This document shows, piece after piece, positions 1-7,620 of a stretch of DNA of 64,000 nt. Below the pieces are notes generated by a model. It saw only the letters and a program-made list of their open reading frames with translations. It was not told the DNA's origin and made no database searches. The translations under genes were made by a program, and so were the position numbers. Origin of the DNA: CAZUDO01 sp964618895 (lineage in GTDB: Bacteria; Desulfobacterota; Binatia; DP-6); contig CAZUDO010000079.1 of assembly GCA_964618895.1 (NCBI GenBank), positions 23,694-87,693 of the forward strand, written 5' to 3'. How positions within the stretch are numbered: the stretch's first letter is position 1; each line of letters starts with the position of its first letter.

Positions 1-169
1 GGACCGTTCCGGGAGGAGGGGTCATGCCGACCGCCTGACTCCAGTCGATATCGTCGTCCTGACCCTCGGTGGACTTCTCGTGCCGGTCGCGCTTGCGGAC
101 CTCCTTGGCCTCGTGCTTGGCCTTGCGTTGCAGCTCTTTGGCTCGCTTGTTCGAGCGGAATCGCGCCAT
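1..169 (-). CDS. Small basic hypothetical protein, 3' end outside window
   Basis: An open frame starts with ATG at 169 and runs leftward off the window, giving 56 visible codons. A perfect Shine-Dalgarno AGGAGG sits 8 nt upstream, which makes the start convincing. The visible protein is highly charged (start MARFRSNKRAKELQRKAKHE) and then has an acidic patch with Asp-Asp-Asp-Ile-Asp-Trp around residues 38-43. No enzyme motif is seen; a nucleic-acid- or ribosome-associated role would be a guess from the Lys/Arg content. It diverges from the membrane-protein gene at 360, so 170-359 must hold both promoters. Confidence 0.7.
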   Translation of the reverse strand, partial: MARFRSNKRAKELQRKAKHEAKEVRKRDRHEKSTEGQDDDIDWSQAVGMTPPPGTV

Positions 170-359
170 ATGGGGAACCTCCTGGCCGCGCCGGGTGGTG
201 ACGAGTGGTGACGATTGGAGGCGGAGAACGGGCGCCGCGGCGCAGGCCGACTGTACCAGGCCGGCCGGGGTGGGTCCACGGCGGGCGCTCGGCGCCGCCT
301 TCGGGCGCCTCCAGGACCCTTGCAGGGGCACCAGCGTTCACATACGTAGCCGACGCGTC

Positions 360-743
360 ATGCAGGGGTTCGTCGTCCGCTGGCTGGTGAGCGCGTTGGC
401 GCTGTACCTGACCAGTCTGATCGTGCGCGGCATCGAGATCCGCGGCCTCGCCGCGTTGCTGTTCGCCGCCATCACGATCGGCATCCTGAACGCCGTCGTG
501 CGCCCGATCCTCCTGCTCCTCACCCTGCCGCTCACGGTGCTCACGCTCGGGCTGTTCGTGCTGGTGGTGAACGCGGGTATGCTGTGGCTCGCCGCCTCGG
601 TGGTGAAGGGGTTCGAGGTGCACGGCTTCTGGTCGGCGCTCGGGGGCTGGCTCCTGATGTCCTTCTTCACGTTCGGCATCAACCTGCTGATCGGCGACAC
701 CGGCCGTATTGAAGTGATCCACGTCCGCCAGCTAGTCCGCTGA
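360..743 (+). CDS. Four-TM small membrane protein, phage holin superfamily IV type
   Basis: This 127-aa protein is almost entirely hydrophobic, with four predicted membrane segments at about residues 5-22, 28-48, 50-72 and 88-110. It carries the Asn-Ala-x-x-Arg-Pro signature between segments 2 and 3 typical of the PF04020 family, present in most bacteria and of unknown cellular role despite the holin name. The open frame extends upstream, but ATG at 360 gives the normal family length. Its TGA overlaps the ATG of the next gene (TGATG at 741-745), so it is translationally coupled to the acyl-CoA dehydrogenase. No clear ribosome binding site is visible. Confidence 0.85.
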   Translation: MQGFVVRWLVSALALYLTSLIVRGIEIRGLAALLFAAITIGILNAVVRPILLLLTLPLTVLTLGLFVLVVNAGMLWLAASVVKGFEVHGFWSALGGWLLMSFFTFGINLLIGDTGRIEVIHVRQLVR

Positions 744-1915
744 TGCGCTACGAGTTCACGCCCGCGCAGCTCGGCTGGCGCGACGCCGTGCGTGCCTTCA
801 TCCGGAAGAACGTCACCCCGGCGCTGCTGGCCGAGATGCGGCAGGTGGGGAACGAAGGCGACGGTCCGCTTGCGCACGCCTTCCATCAGACGCTGTTCGA
901 CAAGGGCTGGTGGGGGGTGGGTTGGCCGACCGAGTGGGGCGGGCTCGGCAAGTCCGCCATCGACCAGTACATCTTCGGCGACGAGATGTCCGCCGCCGGC
1001 GCGCCATCGATGCGGCTGGCGATCTCGTCGGTGGCGCCCACCATCCTGCGCCTCGGGAGCGAGCAGCAGAAGCAGCACTGGCTGCCGCGCATCCTGCGCG
1101 GGGAGATCGACTTCGCGGTGGCTTACTCCGAGCCGGAGGCCGGGACGGACCTGGCGGCGCTCAAGACCCGCGCCGTGCTCGACGGCGACCACTGGGTGAT
1201 CAACGGCCACAAGACCTGGAATACCGGCGCCCACAGCTGCTCGCACAACTGGGTGGCGGTGCGCACCGAGCCCGACGCGCCCAAGCACAAGGGCATCTCG
1301 ATGCTCATCGTGCCCATGGACGCGCCCGGCATCACGGTGCAGCCGCTGTGGACGTGGTCGGGGCTGCGCACAAACGCCGTCTTCTTCGAGGATGTACGCG
1401 TGCCGCGGGACGCGCTGGTGGGCGAGCGCGGCATGGGCTTCTACTACGCCATGATGGCGCTCGACTTCGAGCGCGTGATGATCGGCTCGGTCGGCATGCT
1501 GGCGCGCTTCCTGGCCGAGTTGAAGGTGTTCGTTCGCCGCACCCGACACGACGGAGCGCCGCTCGGTCGAGTCCCGTGGGTGCGACGCGCGCTCGCCGAC
1601 CTCGAGATGCGGGTCGAGGTGGGGCGGCAGATTGGGCTCCTGAACGCCTGGCTCATCGACCAGGGCGTGGTGCCCACCAAGGAAGGGTCGATGGCCAAGG
1701 TGTACGTCACCGAGCTGAACGCCCGGCTGGCGTCGGTCGGGATGGACATCCTCGGCCTGAACGGCCAGCTCGCCGCCGACGATCCGGCCGCCGCGCTCCA
1801 CGGCCGCCTGCAGTGGCTCTATACCGTGGCGCCGATGCAGCGCTTCGGCGGCGGCACCAACGAGGTGCAGCGCATGATCATCGCCCAGCGCGGCCTCGGG
1901 TTGCCGCGTAAGTAG
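743..1915 (+). CDS. Acyl-CoA dehydrogenase
   Basis: This 390-aa flavoprotein has the usual acyl-CoA dehydrogenase length and order: N-terminal helical domain, beta domain with YSEPEAGTDLA at about 128-138 and INGHKTWNT at 153-161, and a C-terminal helical domain ending in FGGGTNEVQRMII. It should oxidise an acyl-CoA to the 2-enoyl-CoA using FAD and pass electrons to electron-transfer flavoprotein. It is followed after 11 nt by a second, divergent acyl-CoA dehydrogenase. In actinobacterial steroid and side-chain degradation such neighbouring pairs form alpha2beta2 enzymes, so a heteromer is plausible here (inference). The substrate cannot be read from the sequence. Confidence 0.93.
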   Translation: MRYEFTPAQLGWRDAVRAFIRKNVTPALLAEMRQVGNEGDGPLAHAFHQTLFDKGWWGVGWPTEWGGLGKSAIDQYIFGDEMSAAGAPSMRLAISSVAPTILRLGSEQQKQHWLPRILRGEIDFAVAYSEPEAGTDLAALKTRAVLDGDHWVINGHKTWNTGAHSCSHNWVAVRTEPDAPKHKGISMLIVPMDAPGITVQPLWTWSGLRTNAVFFEDVRVPRDALVGERGMGFYYAMMALDFERVMIGSVGMLARFLAELKVFVRRTRHDGAPLGRVPWVRRALADLEMRVEVGRQIGLLNAWLIDQGVVPTKEGSMAKVYVTELNARLASVGMDILGLNGQLAADDPAAALHGRLQWLYTVAPMQRFGGGTNEVQRMIIAQRGLGLPRK

Positions 1916-1926
1916 GGGACGCCACC

Positions 1927-3069
1927 ATGCATCTCGCGCCGACGGAAGAGCAGCAGGTGATCCAGCACGAGGCGCGGCGGTTCCTGGCCGCCGAGCTGAC
2001 GCGCGAGCGCCGTCTCGCCTGGGACCAGGAGCCGAGCGGCCACGACGCGGCGTTCTGGCAGGCGGTCGGCCGGCTGGGGTGGTTCGGCTACGGCCTGCCC
2101 CGCCAGTACGGCGGCGAAGAGGTGTCGCTGGTCGAGGTGGGACTCCTGATTGAGGAGTGCGGACGGGCGGCGGCGCCGTTCGGCCTGTTCGCCGCCATCG
2201 CGGGCGGCCTCGGCCTGGCGGCCCTCGGCAGCGCGGGACAGAAGCGGGAGTGGCTGCCGGCCGTGGCGCGCGGTGAGAAGCTGGTGACGCTCGCCATTGC
2301 CGAGATGGCGGCCACGAGTGCGCCGGCGGCCTACACCACCACGGTGCGGCGTCGGGGCAAGAGCCTCGTGCTCGCGGGCGAGAAGGCGTTCGTCCTCCAG
2401 GGCGCCACCGCCGACGCCTTCCTGGTGGCGGCCCGCGACGGCGCGGCCCGAGGCGGCCGCGGGGTGTCGACCGTGCTCGTGCCGGCCGATCTGCCGGGCG
2501 TGACCGTCCAGCCCCAGAAGACTTTCGGCAAGGACCGCCAGAGTCTCGTCCGCTTCAAGAACGTCACCCTGCCGGCCGCCGCGTTGGCCGGGCCGGCCGG
2601 CCGCGCCTGGCCACGGCTGCTGCAGCTCCGTACCCGCCTGACCGCGCTCCTCTGTGCCGACATGATCGGCGGTGCCGACGCCGTGCTCGACATGACCACG
2701 CGCTACGTGAGCGAGCGCGAGCAGTTCGGGGTGAAGCTCGGCACCTTCCAGGCTGTGCAGGCGATGTGCGCCGACATGGCGATCGCGCTCGAGGGCGCGC
2801 GGCACGTCACCCGCCAGGCGCTCTGGCGGCTCGCCGAAGGGCTGCGTGCCGAGCGCGAGGTCGCGATCGCCAAGGCGTGGACCGGCCAGTCGTACCGCGA
2901 CATCACGCTCACGGCCCATCAGCTCCACGGCGGCGCGGGCTACGTCATCGAGCACGATCTGCACCGCTACTCGGCGCGCGCCAAGGAGGCCGAGCTGCGC
3001 TTCGGCGGCACCGAGGAGTGGCTCTCGGTCCTGGCCGACCAGCTGAAACTCGCCCCCGCCGGCCGCTGA
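1927..3069 (+). CDS. Acyl-CoA dehydrogenase, second member of a pair
   Basis: A 380-aa acyl-CoA dehydrogenase starting at ATG 1927, 11 nt after the previous gene and clearly co-transcribed. The C-terminal half is conserved (HQLHGGAGYVIEHDLHRY, then RFGGTEEWLSVLA), but the beta-domain signature YSEPxAGTD is degenerate (LAIAEMAATSAPAAYTTTV). That pattern is common in the non-catalytic or FAD-sharing partner of heteromeric acyl-CoA dehydrogenases. I infer that 743-1915 and this gene encode one complex. It ends just before a large inverted repeat. Confidence 0.92.
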   Translation: MHLAPTEEQQVIQHEARRFLAAELTRERRLAWDQEPSGHDAAFWQAVGRLGWFGYGLPRQYGGEEVSLVEVGLLIEECGRAAAPFGLFAAIAGGLGLAALGSAGQKREWLPAVARGEKLVTLAIAEMAATSAPAAYTTTVRRRGKSLVLAGEKAFVLQGATADAFLVAARDGAARGGRGVSTVLVPADLPGVTVQPQKTFGKDRQSLVRFKNVTLPAAALAGPAGRAWPRLLQLRTRLTALLCADMIGGADAVLDMTTRYVSEREQFGVKLGTFQAVQAMCADMAIALEGARHVTRQALWRLAEGLRAEREVAIAKAWTGQSYRDITLTAHQLHGGAGYVIEHDLHRYSARAKEAELRFGGTEEWLSVLADQLKLAPAGR

Positions 3070-3210
3070 CGTTCTCCGCATGCGCGGAGCCGGCCGCCGC
3101 ACCACACCCGGCCCCTGGCGAAGGACGTCGCGGCCACCGCGCCGCACGTCGGTCGTCGGGACCTTTCGCCGCCGTAGTCGCAGGGGGGGCGCCGGCGTTG
3201 CGGTGCGAGT

Positions 3211-3323
3211 CGCGGGCGCGGGGGTGTCCGCGCAGCGCCTTGAGCCGACGATGCGCAGATCATATGTGGCAGCGCGCGCCGATCGTCGGCGAACGAAGCG
3301 GCGCGGACACCCCCGCGCCCGCG
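3211..3323. repeat. Long inverted repeat between convergent genes
   Basis: Bases 3211-3233 and 3301-3323 are perfect 23-bp reverse complements around a 67-bp spacer. Inside, 3244-3252 and 3282-3290 form a second perfect 9-bp inverted repeat, so the region can fold into a nested cruciform. It lies between the stops of two convergent genes, 15 nt from the stop of the minus-strand gene, so bidirectional termination is possible. No U-tract follows. A REP or MITE-like element is the alternative. The left flank at 3070-3210 shows no gene. Confidence 0.75.
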
Positions 3324-3337
3324 GACCGGCGTCACAA

Positions 3338-4030
3338 TCACTGCCGCGGCGACCACCCTACGCAGCGCAGGAGCTTCGACTCCCATCGCTCCCGGTAGCG
3401 CAGCCCCTCCACCATCCAGCCGCTCCGCTGTGCGCCCTGCTCGCCGTGCGCGAGCAGGCGGGCGAACGCGTCCCAGTCCTCGATCCGTTGCAGCAGCACT
3501 ACCTCGTGATGGCGCCCGGTGCCCGGCGCCACCGTCCAGCAGCCGATCACCGAGATCATGCGGGCGTGGCTTGTCTGCGGAGCGAAGAGGCGGCCAAGGG
3601 CGTCGACGTACTCCTCGCGTTTGCCGGAGAAAGGCCAGCCGGTGTCGTGCAGGTAGAGCGCCGGTGCGCTGCCGGCGACCTCGGCCGGGGCGTGGGCGAG
3701 ATCGATGTCCTGGAGCGGCGACCACGCGGTCGGGAGCAGCAGCTTGGCGGTGAGCTCGTGCCGCAACGTCCACACCTCGCGCTGCCAGTCGCGGGCGCGC
3801 GGGTCGGTCTGGAGACGCGCGACGAGTCCGCCCCACGCCGCCCAGTCGCGGACGGCGGTGAGGGAGATGGCCTGGTAGCTGACGTTGGTGCCGTGGGCGA
3901 GCTCCCAGAACCAGAAGAGGCGCGCGTCGCCGCGCTCCTCGAGCAGCGGCCTCCAGCGCATGCGGACGGCGTCGCCGAACTCCGCCATCTTGCCGCCGCG
4001 GACTTCGTGCGTTTCGTGGACGAAGATCAT
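3338..4030 (-). CDS. NIPSNAP-like dimeric alpha-beta barrel protein, function unknown
   Basis: I read a 230-aa protein from ATG at 4030 (MIFVHETHEVRGGKMAEF). The frame is open further upstream, but that part is low-complexity and lies under the next gene's promoter. The N-terminal half (beta strand, Gly-Gly-Lys, then a helix ending in WRPLLEERGDARLFWFWEL) has the feel of the NIPSNAP or dimeric ferredoxin-like fold, with a weaker second copy in the C-terminal half. No catalytic residue set is visible. It diverges from the HTH gene at 4188. Confidence 0.65.
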   Translation of the reverse strand: MIFVHETHEVRGGKMAEFGDAVRMRWRPLLEERGDARLFWFWELAHGTNVSYQAISLTAVRDWAAWGGLVARLQTDPRARDWQREVWTLRHELTAKLLLPTAWSPLQDIDLAHAPAEVAGSAPALYLHDTGWPFSGKREEYVDALGRLFAPQTSHARMISVIGCWTVAPGTGRHHEVVLLQRIEDWDAFARLLAHGEQGAQRSGWMVEGLRYRERWESKLLRCVGWSPRQ

Positions 4031-4187
4031 GGCGCAGCCGGCATAGCGGGGGCGCGGTCGGCTTCGCAAGTGCGTGGCGCGAATTGGTCGCTGCGCCCGT
4101 TTTGTGGCGGCGTGCCGCGGCGAGCGCCGCGTCGAGCCATGCGCACGGGCGCGCGGCCCCTGGCACGTTGGTTGCTCGATCGCCTGC

Positions 4188-4409
4188 ATGGCTGACAACA
4201 CGCCCAACTTGATTCGACAGCTCCGACAGCAGCTCAGCATGACGCAGGAAGAGTTCGCCCATGAGATCGCCGTCACGGTCTCGACCGTCAATCGCTGGGA
4301 GAACTCGCACGCTGAACCCTCGAAGCTCGCGTGGAAGGCGATTCGCGACCTCGCAGGCAAGCGTGGCGTCCGGGCCGACAGCGGCGGTCACTCGACCGTC
4401 GAGTACTAG
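4188..4409 (+). CDS. XRE-type helix-turn-helix regulator
   Basis: A 73-aa protein starting at ATG 4188 is essentially one helix-turn-helix domain. Residues 16-45 (LSMTQEEFAHEIAVTVSTVN then RWENSHAEPS) match the XRE/Cro pattern, with the Trp-Glu-Asn-x-x-x-x-Pro-Ser end typical of antitoxin- and phage-type repressors. There is no sensor domain. It could control the divergent gene at 3338-4030 or the copper-protein operon beginning 85 nt downstream. No toxin partner is adjacent. Confidence 0.8.
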   Translation: MADNTPNLIRQLRQQLSMTQEEFAHEIAVTVSTVNRWENSHAEPSKLAWKAIRDLAGKRGVRADSGGHSTVEY

Positions 4410-4494
4410 CCGTTGTCGCGGTAGGACCGGTCGACACGTTCCATCGGGCCTGGTGCCCTGGGACGTGTCGGGCCGGCGTCCACCGACGCTGCCC

Positions 4495-5460
4495 ATGCGC
4501 CGTACGCTCGCCCTCCTGTTGGCGCTTCTCGCCGTCCCGGCCCCGACGGGCGCCGAGAGTCTGCGGGCCCGTCTCCGCCGTCCGACCCGGGGGCTCCAGG
4601 TCCGGATGGGCACCTTCCAGGTGCCCGCGCACGGGGAGCGGGAGGTCTGCCAGGCCATCGCCCTGCCGAATCGCACCGCCCTCGACGTGAACGAGATGGT
4701 GGTCGCGATGCCCGCGGGGGAGGCGTACGGCAGTCACCACTTCGCCATCTTCCTCGACAACGGCGACGGCGGGCTCGACACGCCGGCGCCCGTGGACTCG
4801 TCTGGCTGCACCAACATTGGCAGCCAGGCGGTGCTGCCGATCCTGGCGTTCGCACAGCACCCGCGCGAGCGCATCCGCTTCCCGCGCGGCGTCGGGGTGG
4901 CCCTCCGGCCGGGGCAGCGCCTGCTCCTGAACGCGCACTATCTCAACGGCAGCGCCGAGCCGCTCGAGGTCGACGTCGCGATCAACTTCCGGGTTGCACG
5001 CCGCGGCGCCATCCGGCATCACGCGCGCACGTTCCAGCTCGGCACGTTCGACATCGAGGTGCCGCCGCAGAGCCCGGGCAGCGTCGTCTCCACCTGGATG
5101 ACGCCATTCCCGATGAACCTGGTGATGCTGACCTCGCACAGCCACAAGTACACGCAGTCGGCGGTGGTCGAGGTGACGCGCGGCGACGGCCCGGCCGAGC
5201 CGCAGCTGGTCACGCTCGACTACACCGACCCGGTCGTGGTCCGGTACCCGCGCCCGCTCCGGCTGGAAGCGGGCGCGGGCTTCCGCTGGACGTGCAACTA
5301 CGACAACCCCACCGACCGTGTGCTGCGCTTCGGGCTCACCAGCCTGGACGAGATGTGCTTCGCGCTCGGGTTCTTCTACCCCGACGACGATGGGGCCGCG
5401 CTGCCCGAGGTGCCGTCCTGCTTCGGCGGGGGCGACGGGCTCGTCTGCCCGTTTAACTGA
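4495..5460 (+). CDS. PHM/DBH-like copper type II monooxygenase-fold secreted protein
   Basis: This 321-aa protein has an N-terminal signal peptide (residues 1-20, ending PTGAES). It carries every copper ligand of peptidylglycine and dopamine monooxygenases in order: His81-His82, His148 (NAHYLNG), His215-x-His217 (TSHSHKYT) and Met287 (LDEMCFALGFFYP). In PHM the His-His plus His trio binds CuH and the His-x-His plus Met set binds CuM, so a two-copper, ascorbate-type oxygenase site is likely. Paired cysteines suggest disulfides. Bacterial members are poorly studied. A multihaem cytochrome gene follows 27 nt downstream, which could supply electrons (inference). Confidence 0.85.
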   Translation: MRRTLALLLALLAVPAPTGAESLRARLRRPTRGLQVRMGTFQVPAHGEREVCQAIALPNRTALDVNEMVVAMPAGEAYGSHHFAIFLDNGDGGLDTPAPVDSSGCTNIGSQAVLPILAFAQHPRERIRFPRGVGVALRPGQRLLLNAHYLNGSAEPLEVDVAINFRVARRGAIRHHARTFQLGTFDIEVPPQSPGSVVSTWMTPFPMNLVMLTSHSHKYTQSAVVEVTRGDGPAEPQLVTLDYTDPVVVRYPRPLRLEAGAGFRWTCNYDNPTDRVLRFGLTSLDEMCFALGFFYPDDDGAALPEVPSCFGGGDGLVCPFN

Positions 5461-5487
5461 AGCCCCCACCTGGGGTACCTTCCGCCC

Positions 5488-7617
5488 GTGCCCCGTCGCG
5501 CGCTCACGATCATGGGGGCGGCCACGGCGGCGGTCGTCCTGCTCCTGCTCGCCCTGCGCGCGCCTGGGCCGGAGGCGCTGCTCCAGGAGCGCGGCTACGT
5601 CGGCTCGGAAGCCTGCGCGTCCTGTCACGCCGATCGGGTCCACGCCTGGGAGGGCACGCCGCACCAGCGCGCCATGTTCGCCGCCACCCCCGACGCGCCC
5701 CGCAAGGCGCCGCTCGGCGCCCCGCTGGTCGAGCAGGCCGGCGGCCTCGTCATGCGCGGAGCGAACCTCGGCATCACGGAAGACGTCGCCCTGGCCTACG
5801 TGCTCGGCTGCCGGCATGTCGAGCAGTATGTGGGGCCGCTGCGTCCGGATCGGCTGCAGGCCCTGCCGCTCGCGTTCGACGTGACCCGCGGGGAGTGGTT
5901 CGATCTCTTCGCCGGGGACCCGCGGACGCCCGAAGACTGGGGACACTGGACCAACCGCGGCATGGCGGCGAGCCCGCAGTGCCTGTTCTGCCACACGACC
6001 GGCTACGACAAAGGCTACCAGCCGGCGACCGACGGTTATGCCAGCCGCTGGGCCGAGATGGGGGTCGGCTGCGAGGCGTGCCACGGCCCCGGGGCCGGGC
6101 ACGTGGCGATGCATCGCCCGGGCAGCGGCATCGACCCGTACCACGGGCGCAGCCCCGCGCTGCAGCTCGGCGCGTGCGCCGCCTGCCACAGTCGGCGCGT
6201 CGAGCGGGCCCCCTACGAGCCGGGGGAGCCGTTCCTGGACGCGTTCGAGCCCGAGCTGCTCGATACCGACGCCTACTACCCCGATGGCCAGGTGAAGGAG
6301 GAGCTCTACGAGGCGGTCTCGTTCGACATGAGCGTCATGCACGGCAAAGGGGTGCGCTGCTGGGACTGCCACGACGTGCACGCTGGCGGCACGCGCAAGG
6401 CGGGAAACGCGCTCTGTCTCTCGTGCCACGACCAGCGCTACGCGGCGACGACGCACATGCATCACCCGCCCGACAGCGCCGGGGCGCGCTGCGTCGGGTG
6501 CCACATGCCGGTCACGATCTACATGCAGCGCGACCCGCGCCACGATCATTCCTTTCCGCGTCCCGATCCGGAGGCGACGCTCGCCCTCGGGGTTCCGAAC
6601 GCATGCAACCGCTGTCACACCGATCGCGACCCGGCGTGGGCGGCGGCCGAGCTGCGGGCGTGGTTTCCCGACGACACCGAGCGGGCCCGGCGGCGCGCCG
6701 TCGCCGGCACCATCCAGGCGGGGCGCGCCAACGACCCGCGCAGCGTGCCAGGACTCCTCACGCTTCTCCGCGGTGACGCCGATGCCGTCCGTCGCGCCAG
6801 CGCGGGGCGTCTGCTGGCCCGCTTTCCGACCGCCGACGGCGTCACGACCGCGGTCGCAGGGGCGCTCCGGGACCCGGAAGCCCTGGTACGCGCCGGCGCG
6901 GCCTGGGCGCTCTCCGAGCGCACTGCCGTGCCGGCCGACGCCGTCCGGGATCTGCTCGCCGCCGTCCGCGATCCCATTCGCATCGTGCGCCTGTATGCGG
7001 CGCTGGCGCTCCGTCAGGTCGACCCGCAGACGCTCGATCCCGCCGCCGCCGCCGCCCTGACCGCGGCAGCCGACGAATGGCGGCAGAGCCAGCTGTTCGT
7101 CGGCGACACTCCCGAAGCCCACTACAACCTGGCCATCTACCACGCCGCGCGCGGGGAGTCGGCGGCGGCCGAGGCGGCCTACCGGGAAGCGCTGCGGCTG
7201 TGGCCGGCGTCGATCCAGGCGCGCCACAACCTCGGCATGCTGCTCGCGCAGCAGGGGCGGGTGGCCGACGCGGAGCGGGAGTTCACGACCGTGCTGGCGC
7301 GCGATGTCGTGCCGGAGACGGCGTTCGCGCTGGCGCTGCTCTACGGCCAGCAGGAACGCTGGCGGGATGCGGCGGCCACGCTCGAGCGATGCCTGTCGGT
7401 GGCACCGGCGTACCCACGAGCGCGCTACAACCAGGGCCTGGCGCTGGCCCGGGCCGGCGATGCGCCGCGCGCCCTCGATGCCCTCGAGCAGGCCGCCACC
7501 GACGACCCCTCGAGCCATGCCGACGCCGTGCGCGCCATCGTCGAGCTGGCGCGCGCACAGCACGACCGGCCGAGGCTGGAGCGCTGGCTGCTGGAGGCCG
7601 CCCGGCTGGACCCGTGA
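5488..7617 (+). CDS. Octahaem c-type cytochrome fused to HEAT and TPR repeats
   Basis: This 709-aa protein starts at GTG 5488. A membrane anchor or uncleaved signal lies at about residues 7-24. Eight CxxCH haem motifs follow in the first half (CASCH 43-47, then CLFCH, CEACH, CAACH, CWDCH, CLSCH, CVGCH, CNRCH), resembling cytochrome c554/NrfB-type multihaem proteins. About 390-510 is HEAT-like and about 520-709 is a run of TPRs (for example ARHNLGMLLAQQGRVADAER). It should sit on the periplasmic face, carry electrons and dock partners through the repeats. The PHM-like copper protein upstream is the obvious candidate partner. Confidence 0.9.
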   Translation: MPRRALTIMGAATAAVVLLLLALRAPGPEALLQERGYVGSEACASCHADRVHAWEGTPHQRAMFAATPDAPRKAPLGAPLVEQAGGLVMRGANLGITEDVALAYVLGCRHVEQYVGPLRPDRLQALPLAFDVTRGEWFDLFAGDPRTPEDWGHWTNRGMAASPQCLFCHTTGYDKGYQPATDGYASRWAEMGVGCEACHGPGAGHVAMHRPGSGIDPYHGRSPALQLGACAACHSRRVERAPYEPGEPFLDAFEPELLDTDAYYPDGQVKEELYEAVSFDMSVMHGKGVRCWDCHDVHAGGTRKAGNALCLSCHDQRYAATTHMHHPPDSAGARCVGCHMPVTIYMQRDPRHDHSFPRPDPEATLALGVPNACNRCHTDRDPAWAAAELRAWFPDDTERARRRAVAGTIQAGRANDPRSVPGLLTLLRGDADAVRRASAGRLLARFPTADGVTTAVAGALRDPEALVRAGAAWALSERTAVPADAVRDLLAAVRDPIRIVRLYAALALRQVDPQTLDPAAAAALTAAADEWRQSQLFVGDTPEAHYNLAIYHAARGESAAAEAAYREALRLWPASIQARHNLGMLLAQQGRVADAEREFTTVLARDVVPETAFALALLYGQQERWRDAAATLERCLSVAPAYPRARYNQGLALARAGDAPRALDALEQAATDDPSSHADAVRAIVELARAQHDRPRLERWLLEAARLDP

Positions 7618-7620
7618 CGC

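Noticed and set aside
4288..7563. 1091-codon open frame on the minus strand
   Set aside because: It is antisense to the PHM-like and cytochrome genes, rich in Arg/Gly/His and free of motifs; a GC-driven shadow.
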